64,000 nucleotides of DNA from Lachnoclostridium sp. UBA1308 (lineage in GTDB: Bacteria; Bacillota; Clostridia; Lachnospirales; Lachnospiraceae): assembly GCA_002307215.1 (NCBI GenBank), contig DBTU01000047.1, positions 1 through 64,000 of the forward strand, written 5' to 3'. The notes beneath the pieces are model-generated. The model had not been told where the DNA came from. It made no database searches and was given only the letters and a program-made list of their open reading frames with translations. Position numbers and translations under genes: made by a program. Numbering within the stretch: the first letter of the stretch is position 1; every line of letters starts with the position of its first letter. Shown here in pieces: positions 25,005-35,216 of this stretch.

Positions 25005-25031
25005 ATTATACTATAGCCTGAGAAAATGCAA
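25005..25031 (-). promoter_or_regulatory. Putative promoter of tRNA-Glu
   Basis: On the minus strand TTGCAT (25031-25026) and TATAAT (25010-25005) are 15 bp apart; shifting to the overlapping TAATAT gives 17 bp. Confidence 0.45.
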
Positions 25032-25093
25032 GTGTTTTTTTCATAATTTATTTGAATTGTTTTACCAATTTAAACACTTTTAAACAATGTAAT

Positions 25094-25135
25094 AGCAGCT
25101 GCTTTTATCGGTTTCAAGCTCCAAAAGCAGCTGCC
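25094..25135 (-). terminator. Hairpin after polC
   Basis: GCAGCTGCTTTT (25095-25106) and AAAAGCAGCTGC (25123-25134) form a perfect 12-bp stem a few bases past the polC stop. No T-tract follows, so termination strength is uncertain. Confidence 0.6.
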
Positions 25136-25151
25136 TTACCTTCCTTACATT

Positions 25152-28100
25152 TTAGTTTTCTGACAGGAAATCCATAAGTGACATCTGATTGGAACGAGGC
25201 AACACACCCAGCAGACCCATGGTCGCCATATTATCAACGACTGTGGAGCTGACCTTACAGCGGATCTTAAAATCATCCCGTGAGAGGAATTTTCCTTGCT
25301 TTGCTGCTTCTATCACACCGTCGGCTGCTTTGTCTCCAAGGCCGTCTATTGTACTAAGAGCAGGCATCAGCTTCCCATCAATGATCTGGAAAGCATGGGC
25401 TTTTGATGTATAGATATCAATCGGTAGAAATTGAAAGCCTCTCGCATACATTTCCTGAACAACTTTCATATCCTTGTAGGTGTCTAGTTCCTTCTTGGTT
25501 AATGTATTATATCTTCTCTTGTGATCAGCAAGATGCTGTTCCAGCCTGTCCCTGCCCTGGCACATCAGCTCATAGTTGAAGGCAGAAGCCCTGATACTAA
25601 AATATGCCGCGTAATAAGCAAGTGGATCATATACCTTAAAATATGCAATACGAAATGCCATCATTACATAGGCGGCAGCATGTGCCTTTGGGAACATATA
25701 TTTAATCTGCTTACAGGACCAGATATACCATTCGGGAACCTCGGCAGCAACCATCGCTTCCTCCATATCCGGAGTAAGTCCCTTGCCCTTACGTACACTT
25801 TCCATAATCTTGAATGCTTTTCCTGGCTCTACGCCGGTCGCAATCAGATAAATCATGATATCATCTCTGGTACAGATTGCCGTGGCCAAGGTACAGTTAC
25901 CATTTTGTATTAAGGTCTGCGCATTATTTAACCATACGTCCGTACCATGGGATAAACCGGAGATTCGAACGAGATCGGAGAAGGATTTCGGTTTTGTATC
26001 CTTTACCATCTGCATAACAAAATCTGTTCCAAACTCAGGAATACCAAGGCAACCAAGCTCACAACCATCCAAATCCTTCGGAGCAACTCCTAAGGCACCG
26101 GTGTCATGGAACAGACTTAAAACTTTTGTGTCATCCAGTCTGATCTTCTTAGCATCGATGCCGGTCAGATCTTCTAACATACGGATCATGGTCGGATCAT
26201 CATGTCCGAGAATATCAAGCTTAAGTAGATTATGATCAATTGAGTGATAATCAAAATGGGTTGTGATGGTCTTAGTGGTCATATCATTGGCAGGATGCTG
26301 CACCGGTGTAAAGGAATAGATGTTTTCACCATGCGGCATTACGACAATACCTCCGGGATGCTGTCCTGTTGTTCTTCTAACACCGACAAGGCCCTGCACA
26401 ATACGGTCAATCTCACAGTTACGCTTATGGAGTCCACGCTCATCAAAATAATTCTTCACATAACCAAAAGCGGTCTTATCTGCCAAAGTACCGATGGTAC
26501 CGGCACGAAAGGTATGACCCTTACCAAAGAGCACTTCGGTATATTCATGCGCCTTGCTCTGATATTCACCGGAGAAATTAAGGTCAATATCCGGTTCCTT
26601 ATCTCCATAAAAGCCAAGAAAGGTCTCAAAGGGAATATCATGTCCGTCCTTCTCCATTGGCTGTCCACAGTCAGGACAGATGCGGTCCGGCATATCACAA
26701 CCGGAGCTTCCGCCGTATTTCTTAACCTCCTCTGAGTCAAAGTCGGAGTAATGGCAGTTCAGACAGTAATAATGCGGGGCCAAAGGATTAACCTCGGTAA
26801 TACCCGCCATCGTAGCTACAAAGGAAGAACCTACCGATCCACGGGAGCCTACGAGATAACCGTCCTCATTGGACTTCCATACCAGCTTCTGTGCGATGAT
26901 ATACATAACGGCAAAGCCGTTGTCAATAATGGATTTCAATTCATGCTCAAGTCGGTCCTCTACAGGCTTTGGGAGCGAATCACCATACATCGCATGTGCC
27001 TTCTCATAGCAGATGCTTCTCAGGTTCTCCTCTGAATTTTCAAGAACCGGAGGACATTTGTCCGGTCGTACCGGAGAAATCTTCTCAATCATATCAGCAA
27101 TTTTATTTGTATTTGTAATAACAACCTCTTCTGCCTTATTCTTGCCGAGATAGGAAAACTCCTCAAGCATCTCCTCTGTGGTACGAAAATACAAGGCCGG
27201 CTGCTCATCTGCATCCTTATAGCCCTTACCGGCAAGGATGATTTTACGGTAAATATCCTCATCGGGATCTAAAAAATGCACATCACAGGTCGCAACGACC
27301 GGTTTTTTATATTCCTCACCGAGCGCAATGATCTTCTTGTTAATCTCAATCAGATCATCTCTGGAGGTGATATCCTTCTCATCGCTTCGATCACTGCGGA
27401 TTAAGAAATCATTGTTGCATAGTGGCTGTATCTCAAGATAATCATAGAAATTAACAAGTCTTGAAATCTGCTCCTGGGACTGATTTGTCAATATTGCACG
27501 ATAAATTTCACCTGCTTCGCAGGCAGAGCCAACGATAATACCCTCCCTGCACTCCATCAGAAGGCTTTTTGGAACCTTCGGTCTCTTATTAAAATATTCC
27601 AGATGGGACAGGGAAACCATCTTATAAAGGTTCACACGTCCGATATCGTTTGCTGCGAGGAAAATCGCATGATAAGCCGGTAGCTTACGTATTGCTTCCA
27701 CGGAAAGCCTTCCCAGCTTATCTATTTCTTTCACTTTCGTGATTTCACTTTTCTTTAGCATCACACATAGCTTACAATAGATCTCGGCCGTAGCCCCTGC
27801 ATCATCTACCGCACGGTGATGGTTCTCCAACGATACATTAAGAGCCTTAGCAACGGTACTCAGCTTATATCTACTTAAATCCGGAAGCAAAATTCTGGAC
27901 AGCCCAACCGTATCGATTACTGTAAAATTAATCTCTCTCCCCATACGCTCTGCGCTTTTTTTGATAAATCCAACATCAAAGGAGGCATTATGAGCAACAA
28001 GACTGCAACCTTCACAAAACTCAAGAAATACAGGCAACACTTCTTCGATTTTCGGTGCATCAATCACCATATTATCATTGATGGAAGTCAGTTGTTCAAT

Positions 28101-29759
28101 CTCATAGGGTATCGGTATTTCCGGATTGACGAAGGTACTGTACTTGTCTACTATCTTCCCACCAATCACCTTAACTGCACCGATTTCAATAATCCGATCC
28201 TTACTTCTACTAAATCCCGTTGTCTCAATATCAAAGACAACGCAAGCATCATCGATATCCTGATCTCCCGCATTGACAACAACTTCCTTAAGATCATCCA
28301 CCAGATATGCCTCCATACCGTAGATGATTTTGAATTCCTTCGCTCGTTTTTGTTCCTCTTCCTCTATATAATCCTTGGGATTAAGAGTATGATTGGCTTC
28401 CGGAAAGGACTGAACCACTCCATGATCTGTGATGGCAATTGCTTTATGGCCCCATTTGAAGGCACGTTTTATCAATGCCTTGACATCTACTACAGAATCC
28501 ATATCACTCATCATGGTATGCGCATGAAGTTCCACCCGCTTTACCGAGGTCTGGTCAAAACGTGATGTAGTAAAATCGTTGATGGTCTTGATACCTACCA
28601 CCGAACCGATTGTGATATCCCTTTCGTAAGTATCCATCTGTGCAATGCCCTTGAGCAGGTAAAAGCTACCTGCCTGTAGCGAATCAGTTATCTCATCAAC
28701 CTCAATGGTCCTTGCATATAATTTTATCTTTATAGAATCAGTAAAGTCTGTCAGGATAAAGGTAATGATGCTTTTCTCATTACCGATCGTTCTGGTATCG
28801 GGCTTAATCAGCTTGCCCCGAATGACCACCTCACCGATTTCAGCATCGATATCACAGATTGGCATTGAATTACCGTCAAAATTTCTGCCGTATACTACAG
28901 AAGGGTCCGTCGGAAGCTTCCGATAGCTACCTTTTCCCTTATCATATGCGGTCTTACCATTGCCCTGTTTTGTAGTAGGATACGCTGCTTTCGCCGGAGC
29001 CTGACCCCTATTAGCGGATGGAGCAGCCTCCTTGCCAGAGTTATATGCGGTATCCTTCTTCGTTGTCCCCGTTTGATTAATACTATCCCCGTTTATCATT
29101 CTGTCGACTGATTTTGTCTGGTTACTATCTAAGACATTTTTATTTTGCCCCTGTGTACCTATCGTATCCGAGTTGGCTCCACTTTCTTCGTCTATATATT
29201 CCTTCCCGGACATCTGAATCATTACTTTTCGGTATTCCTGTTCTGAATCCTCTGTATCTTCTTTCGCCGCTATGTAGTCGAGCCTTACCTTGACCGGATA
29301 ATTAAAACGCTCCTGAAACATGGTCTCCAGAAAATCCTTTAGCTTCATCATCTTATCTTTGACGATGCAGCTGTCTGTAACACGGATTGTCATAATCATA
29401 TCGTCAATCTGAACGATTGAATCTTGAAAGATATGATGGGTAACAACGCTTTCTTCCTTTAGTTCCTCAAGAATACTGTCTCTATAAATCGGATACAGCT
29501 TCGCAGGTGTATACTGGGCGGATAGCTCAAACTGCGGTTTAAGAATAACTTTATTTCCCGTATGTAAAAAGAGCTGCCCATTCAGCAGTTCTTCCATCTT
29601 CCTTATATTCTGCCTGGTAATCAATCGACTGCTCTTCATACATATGTAGATATTTTTAGTCAGCTTCGAAGCCTGAACCTTTACGACCTCAACTTCAGCG
29701 TAAAGCTTCTGTATCTCCTGATCAACAGATATTTTTTCAAACGCTTCAAAAAACAGCAT
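25152..29759 (-). CDS. polC: DNA polymerase III alpha subunit, PolC type
   Basis: The Gram-positive replicative polymerase with its own 3'-5' exonuclease. Order in 1535 aa: N-terminal domain; a polar low-complexity linker (about residues 185-285, rich in N, Q, G, K); an OB-fold (GEVVIRGKLI); a PHP domain (VELHAHTMMSDMD) interrupted by a DEDDh exonuclease (VVFDIETTGFS, HNASFDVGF, HHRAVDDAGAT); a four-Cys zinc motif (CLNCHYSDF, CPDCGQPM); and the polymerase core (KEPDIDLNFSGEYQ). It is about 100 residues longer than Bacillus PolC, mostly from the linker. Start 29759 has GAGGAG 7 nt upstream. It follows ispG closely. Confidence 0.97.
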   Translation of the reverse strand: MLFFEAFEKISVDQEIQKLYAEVEVVKVQASKLTKNIYICMKSSRLITRQNIRKMEELLNGQLFLHTGNKVILKPQFELSAQYTPAKLYPIYRDSILEELKEESVVTHHIFQDSIVQIDDMIMTIRVTDSCIVKDKMMKLKDFLETMFQERFNYPVKVRLDYIAAKEDTEDSEQEYRKVMIQMSGKEYIDEESGANSDTIGTQGQNKNVLDSNQTKSVDRMINGDSINQTGTTKKDTAYNSGKEAAPSANRGQAPAKAAYPTTKQGNGKTAYDKGKGSYRKLPTDPSVVYGRNFDGNSMPICDIDAEIGEVVIRGKLIKPDTRTIGNEKSIITFILTDFTDSIKIKLYARTIEVDEITDSLQAGSFYLLKGIAQMDTYERDITIGSVVGIKTINDFTTSRFDQTSVKRVELHAHTMMSDMDSVVDVKALIKRAFKWGHKAIAITDHGVVQSFPEANHTLNPKDYIEEEEQKRAKEFKIIYGMEAYLVDDLKEVVVNAGDQDIDDACVVFDIETTGFSRSKDRIIEIGAVKVIGGKIVDKYSTFVNPEIPIPYEIEQLTSINDNMVIDAPKIEEVLPVFLEFCEGCSLVAHNASFDVGFIKKSAERMGREINFTVIDTVGLSRILLPDLSRYKLSTVAKALNVSLENHHRAVDDAGATAEIYCKLCVMLKKSEITKVKEIDKLGRLSVEAIRKLPAYHAIFLAANDIGRVNLYKMVSLSHLEYFNKRPKVPKSLLMECREGIIVGSACEAGEIYRAILTNQSQEQISRLVNFYDYLEIQPLCNNDFLIRSDRSDEKDITSRDDLIEINKKIIALGEEYKKPVVATCDVHFLDPDEDIYRKIILAGKGYKDADEQPALYFRTTEEMLEEFSYLGKNKAEEVVITNTNKIADMIEKISPVRPDKCPPVLENSEENLRSICYEKAHAMYGDSLPKPVEDRLEHELKSIIDNGFAVMYIIAQKLVWKSNEDGYLVGSRGSVGSSFVATMAGITEVNPLAPHYYCLNCHYSDFDSEEVKKYGGSSGCDMPDRICPDCGQPMEKDGHDIPFETFLGFYGDKEPDIDLNFSGEYQSKAHEYTEVLFGKGHTFRAGTIGTLADKTAFGYVKNYFDERGLHKRNCEIDRIVQGLVGVRRTTGQHPGGIVVMPHGENIYSFTPVQHPANDMTTKTITTHFDYHSIDHNLLKLDILGHDDPTMIRMLEDLTGIDAKKIRLDDTKVLSLFHDTGALGVAPKDLDGCELGCLGIPEFGTDFVMQMVKDTKPKSFSDLVRISGLSHGTDVWLNNAQTLIQNGNCTLATAICTRDDIMIYLIATGVEPGKAFKIMESVRKGKGLTPDMEEAMVAAEVPEWYIWSCKQIKYMFPKAHAAAYVMMAFRIAYFKVYDPLAYYAAYFSIRASAFNYELMCQGRDRLEQHLADHKRRYNTLTKKELDTYKDMKVVQEMYARGFQFLPIDIYTSKAHAFQIIDGKLMPALSTIDGLGDKAADGVIEAAKQGKFLSRDDFKIRCKVSSTVVDNMATMGLLGVLPRSNQMSLMDFLSEN

Positions 29760-29778
29760 ATCCATTCTCCTCTGTTAC

Positions 29779-30831
29779 TTATTTCCAATTCAATAATTCC
29801 TCCCTAAGTTCAGTCAAAAGCATCTCCTCCGGAACTTTGCGAATGATTTCTCCTTTTTTGATAATAAGCCCTTCTCCCTGTCCGCCGGCAATACCAATGT
29901 CAGCTTCCTTCGCTTCACCTGGGCCGTTCACTGCACAACCCATAACTGCTACTTTGATGTCAAGATCCATATCGGCAACCATTTTCTCCACCTCGGTTGC
30001 AAGCCCTATTAGGTCAATTCGAGTTCTTCCGCAAGTCGGACAAGAAATGACCTCCACCCCGCCTTTTCGAAGACCTAAGGTTTTAAGAATTAATTTGGCG
30101 GATCTGATTTCTTCGATAGGATCTCCAGTCAGTGAAACGCGAATTGTATCTCCGATACCCTGATACAAAATAATTCCAAGTCCTAAGGCTGATTTGATAT
30201 TCCCAGCATTCACCGTACCGGCTTCCGTAATACCGACATGTAGAGGATAATCTGTCTTCCCTGCTATCAGCTCATGAGCCTTGATGCACATTAAGACATC
30301 TGAGGATTTGATACTGATTACCAGCTGGTCATACCCCATATCCTCAATTGTTTTCACATTTTTAAGAGCACTTTCTACAAGGCCTTCCGCCGTAACCCTA
30401 CCATATTTTTCGATGATATTCTTCTCTAAAGATCCGCTGTTGACACCGACACGAATCGGAATGCCTCTTTCACGTGCTACGGATACAACCGCCTTAAGCC
30501 GATCATCGTCTCCGATATTACCGGGATTAATCCTGATCTTATCCGCACCGTTTTCCATCGCTGCAATCGCAAGACGGTAATCAAAATGAATATCCGCCAC
30601 TAAGGGAATCGATATATTCTTCTTAATCTCGGTAAGTGCTGTGGCAGCCTCCATACTTGGGACCGTACAGCGCACAATCTCACAGCCGACTTTTATGAGC
30701 TCCTTAATCTGATGGATCGTGGCTTCTACATCCTCGGTTCTTGTATTAGTCATGGACTGGATTAATACAGGATTGCCCCCTCCAATATTTCTATCACCAA
30801 TTCGAATTACTTTTGTACTGTCACGATACAT
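29779..30831 (-). CDS. ispG: 4-hydroxy-3-methylbut-2-enyl diphosphate synthase
   Basis: The [4Fe-4S] enzyme of the penultimate MEP-pathway step. The 350-aa single-chain form has an N-terminal TIM barrel (NPVLIQSMTNT, VADIHFDYRLA, KIRINPGNIG) and a C-terminal cluster domain with CPTCGRTRIDL and VMGCAVNGPGE that supply the iron-sulfur ligands. GGGGTGAGGAT precedes the ATG. It lies 15 nt after rseP and 20 nt before polC, with dxr further upstream, the common clostridial order. Isoprenoids made here supply UppS, encoded nearby. Confidence 0.96.
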   Translation of the reverse strand: MYRDSTKVIRIGDRNIGGGNPVLIQSMTNTRTEDVEATIHQIKELIKVGCEIVRCTVPSMEAATALTEIKKNISIPLVADIHFDYRLAIAAMENGADKIRINPGNIGDDDRLKAVVSVARERGIPIRVGVNSGSLEKNIIEKYGRVTAEGLVESALKNVKTIEDMGYDQLVISIKSSDVLMCIKAHELIAGKTDYPLHVGITEAGTVNAGNIKSALGLGIILYQGIGDTIRVSLTGDPIEEIRSAKLILKTLGLRKGGVEVISCPTCGRTRIDLIGLATEVEKMVADMDLDIKVAVMGCAVNGPGEAKEADIGIAGGQGEGLIIKKGEIIRKVPEEMLLTELREELLNWK

Positions 30832-30846
30832 ATCCTCACCCCTTCG

Positions 30847-32127
30847 TTAACTCATGATATTCTTAATATCATTAAACAAGACAAAGACCATTAATAACAT
30901 CAAAAGTGCCATACCTACCATATGCACCATAGCTTCTTTTTCTTTCGGCACGGGCTTTCTTCTGACTGCCTCAATCAAGAGGAAGATCAGCCGACCTCCA
31001 TCCAGAGCCGGTAATGGTAAAAGATTCATGACTCCTAGATTCGCACTGATTAAAATACTGAAGTCAATGAGGCTAAGCAGCATAACCCGGATGCCATAGC
31101 TATGTGATTCAGAAACAATATCACCTACATAATTAACGATCCCGACCGGACCGGCAATTTCTTTGACACTGACTCTACCGGTAACCAGATAGAACACACT
31201 TTTAATGGTATTCACAATATTCAGCTTCAGTTCAAAAAAGCTGTACTTTACAACCTGCAAGGTTGATACCTTTTCGCGGTATTCATTATAATTCCAGCCC
31301 ATACTGATAACAGACTTGGGAGTTACGGTGACAGTGATCGGGTCCCCTTTTCCGCTCTTAAGGTAGGTTACCGTAACAGGATCTTTTGTCAACGGATTAC
31401 TATCCAGATATGTCTCCATATCCTTACCGGAGGAAATCTGAGTTTCATTCATAGAAACAATAACATCACCTTCTGCAATTCCAGCTTTGTCTAACGGATA
31501 TCCTTCCGCCACATATGCGATTACTGCCTTGTCTCCGGTACCGTCATAATTACAACCCAACTGAAAAATCTCCTTCGGAGTAATCAGCGCCGAATTCTTT
31601 ACCCCATCTCGTATATAAGAAATCTTTACCGGTTCCTGCACTAACTCATTGAAATAATAGTAATATCTGATTTCTCGACTAAAATGGATGGGAGAACCAT
31701 CAATACCGGTGATTAAATCACCTTTTTCCAAGATTCCATCAGAAGCTTCTCCATTTTTGATATCCGTAATATAAGGTTTATCTACTCCTGCATCTCCAAG
31801 CAGTATCAAAGCCAGAAGGAATGCAAATACAAAATTAAAGAAGGCTCCGGCAAAGATAACCGAAAATCTGGCCCATACTCCTTTTTTATGAAATGCTCCC
31901 TCGTCCTCTACTGTCTCATCCTCACCTAACATCATACAGGAACCGCCGATTGGAAAAAGCTTCAACGAATATCTGGTCCCCTTGCGGACAAAGCTTGCAA
32001 GCCTCGGTCCCATTCCGACCGAAAATTCAGTTACAGTGATTCCATTGGCCTTAGCCAGAAGAAAATGCCCCAATTCATGGATAATTACGATAACGCCTAA
32101 TATAAAAATTGCTACAATTATATTCAT
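30847..32127 (-). CDS. rseP: RIP metalloprotease (site-2 protease, RseP/RasP)
   Basis: An intramembrane zinc protease of 426 aa that cleaves anti-sigma factors and signal-peptide remnants. HELGH (residues 17-21) in the first helix binds zinc; NLLPLPALDGGRL near residue 375 holds the third ligand. Between them are two PDZ-like segments (ITDIKNGEASDGILEKGD and VAEGYPLDKAGIAEGDVIV). ATG 32127 is used because the longer frame (to 32190) would push HELGH away from the N-terminus; AAAGGACC lies upstream. Confidence 0.94.
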   Translation of the reverse strand: MNIIVAIFILGVIVIIHELGHFLLAKANGITVTEFSVGMGPRLASFVRKGTRYSLKLFPIGGSCMMLGEDETVEDEGAFHKKGVWARFSVIFAGAFFNFVFAFLLALILLGDAGVDKPYITDIKNGEASDGILEKGDLITGIDGSPIHFSREIRYYYYFNELVQEPVKISYIRDGVKNSALITPKEIFQLGCNYDGTGDKAVIAYVAEGYPLDKAGIAEGDVIVSMNETQISSGKDMETYLDSNPLTKDPVTVTYLKSGKGDPITVTVTPKSVISMGWNYNEYREKVSTLQVVKYSFFELKLNIVNTIKSVFYLVTGRVSVKEIAGPVGIVNYVGDIVSESHSYGIRVMLLSLIDFSILISANLGVMNLLPLPALDGGRLIFLLIEAVRRKPVPKEKEAMVHMVGMALLMLLMVFVLFNDIKNIMS

Positions 32128-32224
32128 ATATATTTTGGTCCTTTCTGTGATCCGTATCCTGACATGTGAGTCACTACTGTATTGTCTCATTGTCAGTGAG
32201 ACGGTGCACTACGTAGTTACACCA

Positions 32225-33382
32225 TTATACGGATTTTGTCAACTCTCTTACAAAATCATATGTCTGCTGTTCAATATTCAGAATTTCATTCAGGGTTGGT
32301 TTCTGAATAAGTACATGCTTCCTCATTGCCTCCCTGATAAGTTCCGGAATCGACAAAAAGGAAATGTTTCCCTGAAGAAACTGTGCCACTGCCCATTCAT
32401 TCGCTGCGTTATAAACCGTTGGCATGCTTCCGCCAAGACTTCCTGCCTCGTAGGCAAGCTTAAGTCCGTAGAAGGTATCCATATCCGGTTCTTCAAACGT
32501 CAGCTCCTTTAATTTTGTAAAATCAATATGTTCGGTATGGGATAGCTTCTTCCTATCCGGATAAAATAATGCGTACTGGATGGGTAATCTCATGTCCGGA
32601 ACACCCAACTGTGCTATGATGCAGCCATCGATATACTCTACCATTGAATGGATGACACTCTGTGGATGTACAACCACCTGAACCTGATCAAGGCTTACAT
32701 TAAATAGCCAAGCAGCCTCCATTACCTCTAAGCCCTTGTTAACCATGGTTGCCGAATCAATTGTAATCTTCTGACCCATCGTCCAATTTGGATGCTTTAG
32801 GGCGTCCTTGGGTTGTATCTGCTTTAGCTCATTTAATTTTCTGCCTCGGAACGGTCCTCCTGAAGCTGTTAACAAAATTTTTTCTACCTGTTTCTTATTC
32901 TCCCCATTTAATGACTGAAAAATAGCAGAATGTTCACTGTCAACCGGAAGAAGTGAAACTTTTTTTTCTTTTATTAAGGGCATTATGATATGGCCGGCGG
33001 TAACCAAGGTTTCCTTATTGGCAAGCGCTATATCCTTCCCTGCATTGATTGCTTCAATCGTTGGCCTGATACCGATCATTCCAACCATTGCAGTCACTAT
33101 CGTTTCGGACTGCGGTTGTATGGCACATTCAATTAAGCCATCCATTCCCGTTACAACCTTAATGGATAAATCCTTAATCAGAAGTTTCAGCTGCTTTGCC
33201 TTCTCATCTTGATAAACACAAATTAAGTCAGGCAAGAATTCTCGTGCCTGCTTTTCTAAAAGTTCTATATTACTGCCTGCCGCTAATGCGGTTATCTTTA
33301 GTTGATCTTTATGTTCTCTGACTATATCAAGGGTCTGTGTACCGATTGAGCCGGTTGAGCCCAGTACCGCTATATTCTTCAT
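32225..33382 (-). CDS. dxr: 1-deoxy-D-xylulose 5-phosphate reductoisomerase
   Basis: NADPH-dependent second enzyme of the MEP isoprenoid pathway. The 385-aa protein begins MKNIAVLGSTGSIGTQTLDI (Rossmann loop) and holds ANKETLVTAG, PVDSEHSAIFQSL and ASGGPFRGR, which bind substrate, metal and fosmidomycin, and the flexible-loop PNWTMGQKITIDSATMVNKG. ATG 33382 follows ATGGAGGTTGGG, and a small hairpin TGCCT/AGGCA precedes that site. It lies between cdsA and rseP. Confidence 0.96.
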   Translation of the reverse strand: MKNIAVLGSTGSIGTQTLDIVREHKDQLKITALAAGSNIELLEKQAREFLPDLICVYQDEKAKQLKLLIKDLSIKVVTGMDGLIECAIQPQSETIVTAMVGMIGIRPTIEAINAGKDIALANKETLVTAGHIIMPLIKEKKVSLLPVDSEHSAIFQSLNGENKKQVEKILLTASGGPFRGRKLNELKQIQPKDALKHPNWTMGQKITIDSATMVNKGLEVMEAAWLFNVSLDQVQVVVHPQSVIHSMVEYIDGCIIAQLGVPDMRLPIQYALFYPDRKKLSHTEHIDFTKLKELTFEEPDMDTFYGLKLAYEAGSLGGSMPTVYNAANEWAVAQFLQGNISFLSIPELIREAMRKHVLIQKPTLNEILNIEQQTYDFVRELTKSV

Positions 33383-33435
33383 CCCAACCTCCATGCCTTT
33401 TATTAGGCAGTAGTTATAATTTGTAAATCCCTACT

Positions 33436-34245
33436 TTAACGCATAGAATCCGCAAGTACCGCCAGATAATATACAATCGGAGCAGTAAAAATAATACTGT
33501 CAAAACGATCTAAAATACCTCCGTGTCCGGGAATCACATTTCCATAATCTTTAATTTCATGATTTCTCTTAATTGCAGATGCCGCAAGATCACCAATCTG
33601 TGAGATTACACTGGAGGCAGCACCGATTATCGCGAACACAAGTAATGGATTTTGAATCAAATGAATTCTACTTCTAAATATCAAAGCAAATAAGAAGCCA
33701 ATTAACGCAGCACCAATAATTCCTCCGATGCAGCCTTCTACTGATTTCTTCGGACTTAACTTCGGAGCAACCTTATGCTTACCAAACAGCATTCCTACAC
33801 AGTAGGCGCAGGTATCAGAGCCCCAGGCTCCGATGAATATAAGCCAGACAATGATTTGACCATCTTCAAGCATACGTACCTGATATATGTATGATAACAT
33901 GATGCCTACATAAAACAATCCAAGGAAGGTAACCGCAATCTGTTCTGTCTTAAACATAGGAAACCCAAATACATAAGCGAACATTAAGAACATCAGAAAA
34001 ATGATAAATGTCATCAGCTCGTAGTGGTCAACTTTCAGATGTATCTGCAGATAAAAAACTGCTACTGCCAGATACCCCAGGATACCGGGGAAAGATTTAT
34101 GAACCCCCACCACCCTGTATAATTCCATCATTCCGATCAGGGAAATGACAAAAAGAGAGGCAAACAATAAATCGCTGCCCAAAACTACAATTATTAAAGT
34201 AATCATCATAAGAATGATGCTGCTGAGTAATCTTGCACGAAACAT
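33436..34245 (-). CDS. cdsA: Phosphatidate cytidylyltransferase
   Basis: A polytopic membrane enzyme forming CDP-diacylglycerol from phosphatidate and CTP. The 269-aa chain has about eight helices and ends with the family signature near residues 225-250: SQIGDLAASAIKRNHEIKDY, then GNVIPGHGGILDRFDS, which carries the S-x8-K-R-x4-K-D-x5-P-G-H-G-G-x2-D-R-x-D pattern. GAGGTAAAC precedes the ATG. It lies between uppS and dxr. Confidence 0.95.
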   Translation of the reverse strand: MFRARLLSSIILMMITLIIVVLGSDLLFASLFVISLIGMMELYRVVGVHKSFPGILGYLAVAVFYLQIHLKVDHYELMTFIIFLMFLMFAYVFGFPMFKTEQIAVTFLGLFYVGIMLSYIYQVRMLEDGQIIVWLIFIGAWGSDTCAYCVGMLFGKHKVAPKLSPKKSVEGCIGGIIGAALIGFLFALIFRSRIHLIQNPLLVFAIIGAASSVISQIGDLAASAIKRNHEIKDYGNVIPGHGGILDRFDSIIFTAPIVYYLAVLADSMR

Positions 34246-34271
34246 AGTTTACCTCCAACACTTTAATCTGT

Positions 34272-34988
34272 TTATGATATACCACCAAATTTTCTGGTTC
34301 TGCTGTTATAATACTCAACCGCCTTGGTTAATTCCCATTTATTAAAATCCGGCCATAAAACATCGGTAAAATATAACTCTGAGTAAGCAGTTTGCCACAG
34401 TAGATAATTCGATAATCGTTGCTCTCCACTGGTACGGATAACAAGATCGGGATCAGGAATATCAAACGTATCCAGATACTTCTCAAAGATTTTTTCATCT
34501 ATATGATCAATTTCAATATTATTCAATTTCACATCAAGAGCAACAGCTTTCATAGCCCTAATGATCTCATCACGTCCGCCATAATTGATTGCCACCTGTA
34601 AATTAAGTCCAGTATTATTCCGAGAGGCTTCCTCTAATGCTTTGATACTATTTACAAATTCATCCTTTAGCTTTGATTTATCCCCAATAATACGGACACG
34701 CATATTATTCTTGGTACTGGTTTTAATACTGGTTTCCAAATAAGACTTAAGAAGCTTCATTAAAGCTTCCACCTCTTCGCTAGGTCGTTTCCAATTTTCC
34801 GTTGAAAAGGCATAAAATGTGAGATACTTAATTCCCATCTTATAGGCTATCTCACATATTTTCTCCACATTTTTGCTACCCTGCGTATGCCCATAATTTC
34901 TGGGCATCAATCTTTTCTTAGCCCAACGGCCGTTACCATCCAGTATGATTGCAATATGATTCGGAATCCTCAACTCATTTTCCTGCAT
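34272..34988 (-). CDS. uppS: Undecaprenyl diphosphate synthase
   Basis: A cis-prenyltransferase that makes the C55 lipid carrier for cell-wall synthesis. The 238-aa protein shows IAIILDGNGRWAKKR with the catalytic Asp, YLTFYAFSTENWKRP, LQVAINYGGRDEI and PDLVIRTSGEQRLSNYLLWQ, then YSELYFTDVLWPDF, all five conserved regions. AGGAG lies 7 nt before the ATG. It leads the uppS-cdsA-dxr-rseP-ispG-polC run; its upstream gap (34989-35356) separates it from frr. Confidence 0.97.
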   Translation of the reverse strand: MQENELRIPNHIAIILDGNGRWAKKRLMPRNYGHTQGSKNVEKICEIAYKMGIKYLTFYAFSTENWKRPSEEVEALMKLLKSYLETSIKTSTKNNMRVRIIGDKSKLKDEFVNSIKALEEASRNNTGLNLQVAINYGGRDEIIRAMKAVALDVKLNNIEIDHIDEKIFEKYLDTFDIPDPDLVIRTSGEQRLSNYLLWQTAYSELYFTDVLWPDFNKWELTKAVEYYNSRTRKFGGIS

Positions 34989-35120
34989 CCATAATCTCCT
35001 ATTCTGCTAATAAACAGTGTTGATAAGCGAAGCCCACAGACAAACTACTCATCTTATGATCAAAGTGCCAGCTTGCTGACACTTTCGCGCCCGAGCGGAT
35101 TGCATAGCAATAAACTTCCA

Positions 35121-35214
35121 AACGCATAAATTCATTTATGCGTTATCTGCTGAGGTGTGCATCCTACACGGAGTGCCTATTATCTTACAGGATGAACTTT
35201 CCTATAAGATAATA
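35121..35214. terminator. Two hairpins downstream of frr
   Basis: AACGCATAAA-ttca-TTTATGCGTT (35121-35144) and TATTATCTTA (35178-35187)/TAAGATAATA (35205-35214). Either may end the frr transcript before uppS, although T-runs are short. The rest of the gap holds the inverted-repeat element at 35217-35347 and no gene. Confidence 0.45.
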
Positions 35215-35216
35215 AA

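Noticed and set aside
28926..29765. Possible frameshift or fusion in the N-terminal part of PolC
   Set aside because: The frame is continuous and both sides are PolC domains; the extra length is a low-complexity linker.
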